A program made the translations under genes and the position numbers. The notes below the pieces were generated by a model. It was not told the DNA's origin and ran no database searches. It saw only the letters and a list, made by a program, of their open reading frames with translations. 33,690 nucleotides of DNA from Planctomycetales bacterium (GTDB taxonomy: Bacteria; Planctomycetota; Planctomycetia; Pirellulales; Pirellulaceae). The DNA lies in assembly GCA_020427005.1 (NCBI GenBank), contig JAGQOY010000062.1, positions 1 to 33,690 on the forward strand, written 5' to 3'. This document shows positions 16,689 to 24,138 of this stretch, piece after piece. Numbering within the stretch: the stretch's first letter is position 1; each line of letters opens with the position of its first letter.

Positions 16689-18050
16689 CTACGGCTTGGG
16701 GATCTTAGAACCATCCCCCTGGTAGCTTTGCTGCGTCGCGGATTGGATTTGCATGGCGCGCATTAGCTTGCGATTTTCATTCCAATTGACACCCTCAAGG
16801 TTCTCTGCTTGTTTTCGATTCTGTGCTTCGAGATCAACTAGGGCAGGTGATGCAAGCCTATCACCGTAAGTACGCAGGAAATCGGAGTTGCTATGCAAAA
16901 CTTCCCTTGCTTCCTCGACTTGATTCAGGTCCCTCAAACGTGTCGCTCGTCGATTATTCTCGTTGGCAATTTGCAGAATGCAATCTGACAAAACTTCGCG
17001 TTCGATGGCTTCATCCACCTCTGCCTGTGACGACGAAAACCGAACTTCTAACTTACTTGCAAGTTGCTCGTGATTCTCCGTAAGCATGTTAATGTAGTCT
17101 AGCGTTACATCCCCGATGGGCGTTCGCTGCCCGGCTGCTCGCAAAGGAACTTCGATCTCAACGACAAAATATCGCAACTGATTTGAATACAATTGACCTA
17201 CGTCGATGGATATCAGTTGCCCAGAGACTTCTGCCGGGTAGTTTAGCACTTTGACAGCACGAATTCCCTCCGCCAACTTGACCTTGATTTGCAGCTGTTG
17301 AGCGACGACACTCAGGACGTCGTCGAACTCGTTTTGAAAAACTTGGACCAGATTCTCGGCATTTTCGATAAACACATGATTACCGCTGCTGGCCAAGGCA
17401 AGTTGCGTCATTAGATCTTCGTTGTAGCCGAGCCCCAGCCCCATTGTTGAAACGCTAATCCCCTCCTTGATAAGTGACCTTCCGAGTTCCTCCAATTCGC
17501 CAGGTGTACTTGGCCCGACGTTAGCCAGACCATCGGAAAGTAGGATTACGCGATTGACCCGTTTTTCATCTAAGAATTTGCGTACTTCGGCGGCCCCTTT
17601 GCTGACACCTGCGAACAAGGCCGTGTCACCCCCTGCCTGGATACCAGAAATGCGACTTCTTATGTACTCACGATCCGAAGCCCGCGTGGCAGGTACTACA
17701 ACCGAGACTTCACTGTCGTACGCAATAATCGACACAATATCGGTTTCCCGCAGCCTGGCGATTGCTTCAATAGCAGCTCGTCGTGCCTGAGTAATTTTCT
17801 CTCCCTGCATGGAACCTGACTTGTCGATGACAATTGCCACGTTGACCGGCTGCCGATCCTTTTCGGCAGGAATGTCAAAGCCAGTCATTGCTATGCGAAG
17901 ATAGTTAGTTTTCTGGGCTGAGTCCCCCGTCAACATCGTGGGGTATCCCAACGCAGTATTTAATTGCAGTTGCTTCGCGATCGCCAATTCTGGATCCAGG
18001 AAACTCACCAATACTGCGATCCAACACGTCAGTTTCAGTGCAATCTTCAT
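16689..18050 (-). CDS. Exported von Willebrand factor A domain protein
   Basis: 453 residues from the ATG at 18050, which has GAAGAAGGTGG just upstream; the frame opens earlier at 18104 with an ATG lacking such a site. Signal peptide at about 1-26 (ALKLTCWIAVLVSFL, ending AIAK). The vWA domain spans about 68-250 with a complete metal-ion-dependent adhesion site: DKSGS (D76, S78, S80), T143 in GGDTALF, and D173 in LLSDG. A beta-rich region and a helical C-terminus follow (about 370-453). Such proteins bind protein partners through a divalent cation; the partner here is unknown. It is separated from the sulfatase gene by 140 bases and could be transcribed with it. Confidence 0.87.
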   Translation of the reverse strand: MKIALKLTCWIAVLVSFLDPELAIAKQLQLNTALGYPTMLTGDSAQKTNYLRIAMTGFDIPAEKDRQPVNVAIVIDKSGSMQGEKITQARRAAIEAIARLRETDIVSIIAYDSEVSVVVPATRASDREYIRSRISGIQAGGDTALFAGVSKGAAEVRKFLDEKRVNRVILLSDGLANVGPSTPGELEELGRSLIKEGISVSTMGLGLGYNEDLMTQLALASSGNHVFIENAENLVQVFQNEFDDVLSVVAQQLQIKVKLAEGIRAVKVLNYPAEVSGQLISIDVGQLYSNQLRYFVVEIEVPLRAAGQRTPIGDVTLDYINMLTENHEQLASKLEVRFSSSQAEVDEAIEREVLSDCILQIANENNRRATRLRDLNQVEEAREVLHSNSDFLRTYGDRLASPALVDLEAQNRKQAENLEGVNWNENRKLMRAMQIQSATQQSYQGDGSKIPKP

Positions 18051-18795
18051 CTGCCACCTTCTTCCATTGTTAATACACAAAAACAGTTTCCGAGTTTTCA
18101 TCATCTACTCCGGCCCTGCCATTCAAATCTCAAAATTCCCGCAAATGGCAGGAGTCTCCACGGTGAAGTGAAAAGTCAGGCCGGTGCCTGAACAGGCCTG
18201 CCAATTATTAGACGCCTGAGCGGAATTCCAATTGCTTTTGTTTTGCAAAACAATTGTCAGAGATTTGTAAAATCCGATTTGCACGCATTCGGTTGAACTT
18301 CATAAAAGCTCAAATTGAACCTTTGACAAAGGTTTCCAACCCGAATTGCCGGTTCCTGGTTGTTCACAGAATCCAAACCCAACCGGGATTCGTAATTAGG
18401 GGTGTTGTGCAAACATCCAATATTGCAACAGATAGCTGTGGTCCATCAGATGTCTGTTTAGCAGAGCATAGAAATATTATTCTGGCGCGGTATCGCCTCG
18501 ATTGGGGTGGTGCCGCGTCAACCAAATCAGTCCCCGTCAAGTTCAGGGCATCTCGGGCGGCATTCTCAGGGAGAGTCACAACAGGCGATTGTCTTTGGGC
18601 AAAAAGGACTTGCGCGAGCGTCCATTTGGGGACATTTGCCTGACTCCCCCTGAGATTGTTGCTGTTGGGAACTTGAGATTTAGCTTGGATGAGTATTGAA
18701 TCTCATTTTGGGACCAACCCACTAGTTTGGTGCGCGTGATTGGTTTGGTAAGATGGGTCAGTTAGCGATATATTTTTGCTCATTGAGGTGAGCTT
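18051..18795. other. Intergenic region between vWA gene and DUF4864-like gene
   Basis: About 745 bases between divergent genes. A plus-strand frame at 18254-18643 (129 codons) shows no family features and is not called. The region contains a perfect 16-bp palindrome, TTGTTTTGCAAAACAA (18238-18253), a short hairpin AACCTTTGACAAAGGTT near 18317-18333, and a candidate promoter close to the downstream gene. Otherwise nothing recognisable. Confidence 0.55.
18745..18774 (+). promoter_or_regulatory. Candidate housekeeping promoter for the sigma operon
   Basis: TTGGTA (18745-18750) and TATATT (18769-18774) are spaced by 18 bases and match the -35 and -10 consensus at 4/6 and 5/6 positions. The predicted transcript start would be only about 15 bases before the ATG at 18796, leaving just room for the ribosome binding site GAGGTGA. 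No typical ECF -35 element (GAAC) is visible. Judged by eye only. Confidence 0.35.
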
Positions 18796-19365
18796 ATGGT
18801 TCGAACAGGCCTTTTGGTTTTTATATTCTTCCTGGGCTGGGTATGCACAAAGCTCTTGATATCCGACGACGCAGCCACTTTGTCTGGGGCATCCGAAACT
18901 GCTTCGGATAACGTCAGAATGGTCGCCAAACCCGAGCTGACTCCCGAAGAAGTAGTTGAGCTGCAAATTGACTCCTTAAATAAGAGCTTAGCAGACCCCG
19001 AAGCGATGAAGACTTGTTTTGGCCTAGCTTCCCCCTCAAATCGCCAAGCAACAGGACCTTTGGAACGATTCGCCACGATGGTAGTTTCGCCTCCCTACGA
19101 CCATCTTGCCTACTGCGAACAGTGGCAAGTCGGTGCCGCGACGATCGAGGGAGATTTTGCGGTGGTATTGGCCACCACAGTGGACGGCGAGAATCAAGTC
19201 CATGCTTATCGATTTTTTCTGGTGAAACAACGTGAACCTCCCTACGAAAACTGCTGGTTAACGGAGGCAGTTAGCGCATTGAATTTCTTGGAAAGCCAAA
19301 AAACTCCCGATACCAACAGCGATTCCCAAACGGCATTCCGAAGTGGGGAGCATCGCATTGATTGA
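18796..19365 (+). CDS. Membrane-anchored protein, DUF4864-like
   Basis: 189 residues. A hydrophobic N-terminus (MVRTGLLVFIFFLGWVCTKLL) serves as signal or anchor. From about residue 50 the protein reads LTPEEVVELQIDSLNKSLAD, then a segment with CFGLASPSNR and LERFATMVVSPPYDHL, which resembles the DUF4864 pattern (a small NTF2-like fold of unknown function). The family assignment is by eye and moderate. ATG start with a good ribosome binding site (GAGGTGA, five bases upstream). Its 3' end overlaps the start of the sigma factor gene by up to 23 bases, so the two are translated from one message. A sensor or accessory role for the sigma system is inference from position only. Confidence 0.7.
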   Translation: MVRTGLLVFIFFLGWVCTKLLISDDAATLSGASETASDNVRMVAKPELTPEEVVELQIDSLNKSLADPEAMKTCFGLASPSNRQATGPLERFATMVVSPPYDHLAYCEQWQVGAATIEGDFAVVLATTVDGENQVHAYRFFLVKQREPPYENCWLTEAVSALNFLESQKTPDTNSDSQTAFRSGEHRID

Positions 19366-19984
19366 TTCGCGAGATGGCGGATATGCTCCCCCCCCGAACC
19401 CCTTTGTTGATGTTACCGATGAAGCCCTAGTGAAACTGGTAGCAGGTCGAAATGAAGACGCCCTAGACGAGCTAATTCGCCGACACGCCGGACACGTAAT
19501 GGGATTGTGCCGACGAATTTGTTTTGACGAACACGACGTCAATGCCTTGGTATCTGACGTCTTTTGGGAGCTCTGGGGACGAGCCGACAAGTATGATGGA
19601 ACTCGATCGAGCGTCCGAACCTACTTGCTGACTATTGCCCGTTGTCGAGCCATCGATCGGCGGCGATCCGCTACTGCCAGACAGCGATTGTTTGCCGCTC
19701 AAGGCGGGACAACCAATTACGCTCAATCAGTCGCTGCCCCAGTCGACCAACCATTTGCCCAGTCTCTGCAGCTTGAGAAGGCAGAGCATGTTCAAAAAGC
19801 ATTGGAACAATTGCCGGCACCCCAACAAGCCGCCATAAAACTGGCTTTCTTTCATGGACTAACCCATGAGGAGGTAGCCCAACGACTTCAAATGCCACTC
19901 GGTACGATAAAGACCAGGATTCGTACGGGGCTGATTCAATTACGCAAAGCCCTGGCAGAGTATCAATACGCGAGAGATTTTTAA
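19343..19984 (+). CDS. ECF-type RNA polymerase sigma factor
   Basis: 213 residues at most. Region 2 lies at about 26-95: LVKLVAGRNEDALDELIRRH, then DVNALVSDVFWELW and the -10 recognition helix ending TYLLTIARCRAIDRRR. Region 4 is at about 145-205 with LEQLPAPQQAAIKLAFFHGLTHEEVAQRL and MPLGTIKTRIRTGLIQLRKAL, a helix-turn-helix that reads the -35 element. Regions 1 and 3 are absent, as in ECF sigma factors. The start is uncertain: GTG at 19343 gives the longest product, but TTG at 19358 has GGGGAG seven bases upstream. It is followed with zero spacing by a probable anti-sigma factor, so its activity is likely controlled by that protein. Confidence 0.93.
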   Translation: MGSIALIDSRDGGYAPPPNPFVDVTDEALVKLVAGRNEDALDELIRRHAGHVMGLCRRICFDEHDVNALVSDVFWELWGRADKYDGTRSSVRTYLLTIARCRAIDRRRSATARQRLFAAQGGTTNYAQSVAAPVDQPFAQSLQLEKAEHVQKALEQLPAPQQAAIKLAFFHGLTHEEVAQRLQMPLGTIKTRIRTGLIQLRKALAEYQYARDF

Positions 19985-20725
19985 ATGAATTGCGCAGAAG
20001 TGCAAGAAAACCTGATTGCATTCTTGCTTCACGAACTACCTACCGAAGAAGCTCAAGTTATGCAAGAACATTTAGACTCCGGCTGCGGTGACTGCTTGGC
20101 TCAGAGGAGCATCTTGGATGAGAGCTTGGAGAATCTCTTCAGCCAGCTGCCTGGAGATTCGATCAGTGAGCAGGAAGTTCATCAAATTCAACAGGACGTT
20201 CGTGCCCGCATTCGACTGTCTCAAAACCCGGCTGATCTCATCACAATAAGCAAGCCGAACTGGAGACAGTATTCAGTCCAACTGACAATGGCATTATCGC
20301 TTGGAATTGCCGCAGCTTTACTAGGCCCCTGGATTGCTCAGCCGTGGTCCCACCCTGATTCCAGAGTTGTGCATTTAGAACCGATGCCTGCTCGAGCCCA
20401 AGAGCCAGTGATGGCATTCAGTAAGGTTCGCTTTACCTCCAGCCGCGTTCCTATCGCTGCTCAACTAATTTATGATGCGTTTTCCGCAGAATTACATTTC
20501 TTTTCCACGGAATTACCAGCTCTCCAACAAGGTGAACAATTAGAACTTGTGTTGGTCACCCCAACTGGCGAGGTCGTTCAATCCATCCCTCTAACGCACA
20601 GTGCTGCAGGCGGTCGTGCTGTCATGCCTAACGTAACCACTCGCGATATTTCGAGCTGCGAATTTCTTCTGCGTGTAGAACTACCGGATTCGCCAGCCTC
20701 TAGCCAAAGTAGCCCAGCCACTTAA
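19985..20725 (+). CDS. Anti-sigma factor (zinc-finger type, one membrane segment)
   Basis: 246 residues. The N-terminus resembles the zinc-binding anti-sigma domain: MNCAEVQENLIAFLLHELP, then HLDSGCGDC (H29, C34, C37). The His-to-Cys spacing is one residue longer than the classical H-x3-C-x2-C. A single membrane segment follows at about 99-118 (LTMALSLGIAAALLGPWIA). The rest (about 120-246) is a predicted periplasmic beta-rich domain with ELPALQQGEQLELVLVTPTGEVVQSIPL, like the C-terminal domain of RskA-type anti-sigma factors. It should hold the neighbouring sigma factor at the membrane until a signal releases it. The ATG immediately follows the sigma TAA, so translation is coupled. Confidence 0.87.
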   Translation: MNCAEVQENLIAFLLHELPTEEAQVMQEHLDSGCGDCLAQRSILDESLENLFSQLPGDSISEQEVHQIQQDVRARIRLSQNPADLITISKPNWRQYSVQLTMALSLGIAAALLGPWIAQPWSHPDSRVVHLEPMPARAQEPVMAFSKVRFTSSRVPIAAQLIYDAFSAELHFFSTELPALQQGEQLELVLVTPTGEVVQSIPLTHSAAGGRAVMPNVTTRDISSCEFLLRVELPDSPASSQSSPAT

Positions 20726-21186
20726 TCCTTTTCACTTGGTCGGAATCGCTAATAGTAACGGGAAAACCCCATACCGTCTGGACTTGCCTGCTTGGCCCTT
20801 CTAGGTTGGATTGCCGAGCCATTATTTTGCATGAATCTTTTTTCTTGATTTAGAGCCTAGAAACGCTGAATGCCAGACATTTCTCTATTGGGACGCAACT
20901 GAAGCCAACTGTGGTATTAGAACGCGCAGCCCGTTGATTTGGCCGCTCGCGCATCGATGATCATTAAATCAGCATGCCCGCCGGTCCACGATTTACTCAC
21001 CAAGTGCAGGGTTGATCCCTTGTTGACGCGCTGCGTAGCGTCATTTCCCAGCTTAGAAAAAAGACGCGGCCCTGACGGAGGCGCTTTGGTTGTTGCATGT
21101 CGCCATCTTAAGACATAGAATTCTTGTCACTATCTCTCACCGAATATCGACTACTTTTAACCATATTTAGACTAAAGACCCTGCAC
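20726..21186. other. Intergenic region upstream of sugar-binding lipoprotein gene
   Basis: About 460 bases without a gene. A short hairpin with arms TGACGC (21024-21029) and GCGTCA (21038-21043) is present. Presumably the region includes the promoter of the following gene and the end of the sigma operon transcript. Nothing else recognised. Confidence 0.5.
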
Positions 21187-22290
21187 ATGCGCACCCTCTT
21201 ACTTTCTCGGCTGGTTTCCCTTGCCATGCTGTGTTCCGGAATCTTGTTAGTGGGATGCAACACTTCCGGCAATTCTACTTCCAAGGGTTCAGCAGGAGGC
21301 AAGGAATTACGCGTCATCCTACTGACAAATGGCGACGATCCCTTTTGGGATGCCATGCGTTCGGGAATGGAAAAAGCGGCCGAGGACTTTGGACTGGACA
21401 AAAACAATCTGAAGGTCGAAATGGACAAAAACGACGGAACGTCCAAAGGTCAGATCGACAAGTTAAAGCAATATGCGGGGCAAACAGACATTGCCGCAGT
21501 GGCTATCTCTGTAACAGATGCCGACAATAACGCCTTGGCGCGGGCCATGAAGGACCTAGCTGAAACCGGCGTAAAAGTCATTACAATCGACTCCGACGTC
21601 AACCGAGAAAAGTATCGGGACTCTCGCATCGCCTATTTGGGAACAGACAACGTTATCGGTGGACGTGAACTGGGCAAAGCGGCCAGGGGACTTCGCCCGG
21701 ATGGAGGCATCTACGCAACTTTTTATGGTCTCGCTGCAGCTGCGAACGTTATTGAACGAACGAGTGGATTTGCAGAAGGTGCTGGCGATACTTTTACCAA
21801 GGCCGATTCGCTCAGCGACAATATGGACTTAACCAAAGCCTTAGCCAATGTTCGAAATTCGTTAGAAAACAATCCGAACATCAATACCCTGGTCGGCATT
21901 TGGGCCTATAACGCCCATGCAATCGCTGAAGCCGTCAAGGAAAAGGGAGTTCGCGAAAAAACTACGGTCGTCGTGTTCGATGCCGCTCCCAAGGCAATCC
22001 AACACATGAACGATGGCAACATTGATGCCATGATCGTACAAAATCCTTATCAGATGGGTTATCTCGGTACCAAACTCATGCAAGCTCTGCATACGGGTGA
22101 TGAGAATGTCGTGAGCGAAATGTTCCCCAACTTGGCTGCTGGAGAAGATACTTACGTAACCGAATTGCGGGTCGTAGTTCCAAGTTCGGATTCCCCACTT
22201 AAACCAGAAATGTTTGACTCCAACACAAAATTCTTCACTGCCCAAGAATTCAATGCCTGGCTTCAAGAGCGTGGTTTGCAAGGCAGCTGA
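21187..22290 (+). CDS. Sugar-binding periplasmic lipoprotein (LacI/RbsB-type fold)
   Basis: 367 residues from the ATG at 21187; the frame also offers a TTG at 21124, which would put 21 extra residues before the signal. Lipoprotein signal with lipobox LVGC (C24). The mature part follows the type 1 periplasmic binding fold: LRVILLTNGDDPFWDAMRSGMEKAA (split below 20 here: LLTNGDDPFWDAMRSGME), then DIAAVAISVTDADNNAL, VKVITIDSDV, IAYLGTDNVIGGRELGKAA, TLVGIWAYNAHAIAEAV, VVVFDAAPKAIQHM and MIVQNPYQMGYLG. These are hallmark positions of ribose/xylose-type substrate-binding proteins of ABC importers. The ligand is unknown. No ATPase or permease gene lies within several kilobases on either side, so it is an orphan here. 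Confidence 0.9.
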   Translation: MRTLLLSRLVSLAMLCSGILLVGCNTSGNSTSKGSAGGKELRVILLTNGDDPFWDAMRSGMEKAAEDFGLDKNNLKVEMDKNDGTSKGQIDKLKQYAGQTDIAAVAISVTDADNNALARAMKDLAETGVKVITIDSDVNREKYRDSRIAYLGTDNVIGGRELGKAARGLRPDGGIYATFYGLAAAANVIERTSGFAEGAGDTFTKADSLSDNMDLTKALANVRNSLENNPNINTLVGIWAYNAHAIAEAVKEKGVREKTTVVVFDAAPKAIQHMNDGNIDAMIVQNPYQMGYLGTKLMQALHTGDENVVSEMFPNLAAGEDTYVTELRVVVPSSDSPLKPEMFDSNTKFFTAQEFNAWLQERGLQGS

Positions 22291-22340
22291 TTATTGCAGG
22301 ACCACGAAAGATCATGTTGGCAGTTGTCTGCGCAGTTCTT

Positions 22341-22640
22341 ACCCTCCCATTCCGAGCCATGCGAGGAAGTATTGGGAGTCTCAAGAAAGGCCAAGCCTGC
22401 TCAAAGCAAGTTGAGGCATTGTCTGCACTGGGCACTTACCCTCCCAATCCGAGGAAGTACTGGGAGGGTCACGACAGCTAGAGGAAGGCCAAGCCTGCTC
22501 AAAGTAGGAAATGGCATTGCCTGCCCAGGGCACTAATGGCTTTGCCTTCGCAGGGCACTTTACCCTCCCATTCCGAGCTATGCGAGGACGTATTGGGAGG
22601 GTCGAGCGACAGAGCGACAGCGAGGGGAGGGCCAAGGGAA
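22341..22640. repeat. Three-unit hairpin repeat array
   Basis: Three related units start at 22341, 22438 and 22562. Each opens with ACCCTCCCA, continues as a variant of TTCCGAGCTATGCGAGGA, and closes with TGGGAGGGT; the arms are perfect 9-bp inverted repeats in units 2 (22438-22446 / 22461-22469) and 3 (22562-22570 / 22594-22602), and degenerate in unit 1. Units 1 and 2 also share AAGGCCAAGCCTGCTCAAAG downstream. Unit 2 lacks about nine bases of the central segment. The array fills the space between the sugar-binding gene and the amidohydrolase gene. It looks like the GC-rich dispersed intergenic repeats of planctomycete genomes. Confidence 0.85.
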
Positions 22641-22652
22641 AGCGAGCACTTC

Positions 22653-23849
22653 ATGAATAGGAACTCTTACAGTTGGCTAATACAACATGTCTTGGCACGC
22701 TTCTGTGTGGCTCTGCTGATGGTGATTCTTGCACTTTCAATTAACCTGCATTCTCAGGATTTAGGCGCTCTCAGGCTTTCTGAATTCCATCCGTCACCGA
22801 AACTTCGGGTTCCAACGTCTGACCTACACACCGCAAAATTCCCAGTTGTGGACGTGCATTCCCACTTCCATTTCAAATTCCCGCAACAAGAGCAATCGCT
22901 GGACGACTTTGTTAGCCTAATGGACCGCAATAACCTTGCGATTTGCATAAGCCTGGATGGCCAATTGAATGATCGATTGCACGAGCAAATCAAGTTTTTG
23001 TGGTCGAAGTACAAACAGCGGTTCGCGGTTTTCGCCAATATTAATTGGCAGGGTAATGGACTCGCAGGAAGGTACGAAACCTGGGCAAGCAATCAAAGTG
23101 ATTTTGCTCATGCGACCGTACTCCAACTGCAGCAAGCGAAATTGTTAGGAATTAGTGGAGTAAAAGTATTTAAACAGTTTGGTTTGCATTATCGGGCCAT
23201 CGATGGTGAGCTCCTTGAAATCGATGATTCACGATTTGCCCCGATTTGGGATGAGTGTGGTCGGTTGGGTCTGCCTGTTATTATGCACACAGCCGATCCC
23301 AGCGCGTTTTTCGATGACATTACTCCGGAAAACGAACGCTACGAAGAACTATCGCGGCACCCGGATTGGCATTACCCCGCAGACCGATTTCCATCGCGTA
23401 GACACCTGCATGAGGCCAGAAGTCGACTTTTTGAGCGCCATCGAAATACAACATTTATCGCTGCTCATATGGCAAACGACGCAGAAGATTTGCAGGAGGT
23501 CGCCGATATCCTTGATCGCTTTCCAAACGTGTATGTAGAAATCGCATCGCGAATCAGCGAGTTAGGTCGTCAACCATATACCTGCCGTGATTTTATGCTC
23601 CGCTATCAAGATCGTATTCTGTTCGGAACGGATGGACCGTGGCCAGAAAAACGGTACCAATCCTATTGGCGATTCCTTGAAACCAAGGACGAGTACTTCC
23701 CGTACTCTGAGAAGGAAATACCTCCCCAAGGACTTTGGCAAATCTATGGAGTCTACTTGCCGGATGATGTCCTTCGCAAAATCTATTCAGAAAATGCTGC
23801 CCGCATTATCCCGGGAATTGAAGAGCGGCTGACAGCCTTGATGCAATAG
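22653..23849 (+). CDS. Exported amidohydrolase (amidohydrolase 2 family)
   Basis: 398 residues from the ATG at 22653. The open frame extends back to 22536, but that part is repeat DNA, and the chosen start puts the signal segment (ARFCVALLMVILALSI) where expected. The metal-dependent hydrolase TIM barrel shows VVDVHSHFHF (H69, H71), GVKVFKQFG, the metal histidines in IMHTADP (H212) and AAHMAND (H272), and the catalytic Asp in FGTDGPW (D327). These match the PF04909-type amidohydrolases, which cleave C-N or C-C bonds or lactones; the substrate is not evident. The product is predicted to act outside the cytoplasm. No co-transcribed partner is evident: the downstream gene is convergent. Confidence 0.88.
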   Translation: MNRNSYSWLIQHVLARFCVALLMVILALSINLHSQDLGALRLSEFHPSPKLRVPTSDLHTAKFPVVDVHSHFHFKFPQQEQSLDDFVSLMDRNNLAICISLDGQLNDRLHEQIKFLWSKYKQRFAVFANINWQGNGLAGRYETWASNQSDFAHATVLQLQQAKLLGISGVKVFKQFGLHYRAIDGELLEIDDSRFAPIWDECGRLGLPVIMHTADPSAFFDDITPENERYEELSRHPDWHYPADRFPSRRHLHEARSRLFERHRNTTFIAAHMANDAEDLQEVADILDRFPNVYVEIASRISELGRQPYTCRDFMLRYQDRILFGTDGPWPEKRYQSYWRFLETKDEYFPYSEKEIPPQGLWQIYGVYLPDDVLRKIYSENAARIIPGIEERLTALMQ

Positions 23850-24012
23850 TCGCCATAAATGATCGAATGAGAAAAATTCTCGAAAGAACGGATTGGGTAC
23901 AGCCCATTTTCAAAGGCCGCTTTAGAACAAACACTGGGTAAAAGTAGCGTAGCTCCCCGTTTGATCAATGATTTCCCTGAAAAAAACCCACCGCACGACG
24001 GTGCGACTAACA

Positions 24013-24137
24013 CTAGCAGGCTGCTGAATAAGTAACCCGAAGCGTCAGCGAGGGAATGTGCCCAGCCCCTCGCTGACGCTTCGAGTTACTAATCGTCCAC
24101 AAGATTTTGCGATTCGAATTTTTCATCACCCTGCTAG
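24013..24137. mobile_element. MITE-like element, complete copy
   Basis: The 125-base element is bounded by the 8-bp terminal inverted repeats CTAGCAGG (24013-24020) and CCTGCTAG (24130-24137). Inside, 24031-24054 and 24067-24090 are inverted copies agreeing at 23 of 24 positions, forming a long hairpin with a 12-base loop. A second copy in opposite orientation lies at the right window edge (33592-33690). It encodes nothing. It sits between two convergent genes and touches the stop of the MMPL gene. No clear target-site duplication could be assigned by eye. Confidence 0.75.
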
Positions 24138-24138
24138 A

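Noticed and set aside
18254..18643. Plus-strand open frame of 129 codons between the vWA gene and the sigma operon
   Set aside because: Composition is not protein-like, there is no signal or motif, and no good ribosome binding site; probably a chance frame in intergenic DNA.
18501..18700. Remnant of a transposase in the region before the DUF4864-like gene
   Set aside because: A few residues looked reminiscent of repeat-associated sequences, but no catalytic motif or terminal repeat could be found.
22341..22640. Possible CRISPR array
   Set aside because: Only three units, of different length and with similar rather than unique spacer sequence, each containing an internal hairpin; no cas genes in the window.
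22536..22652. Upstream extension of the amidohydrolase reading frame
   Set aside because: The extra 39 codons come from repeat DNA and would bury the signal peptide; the ATG at 22653 is more sensible.
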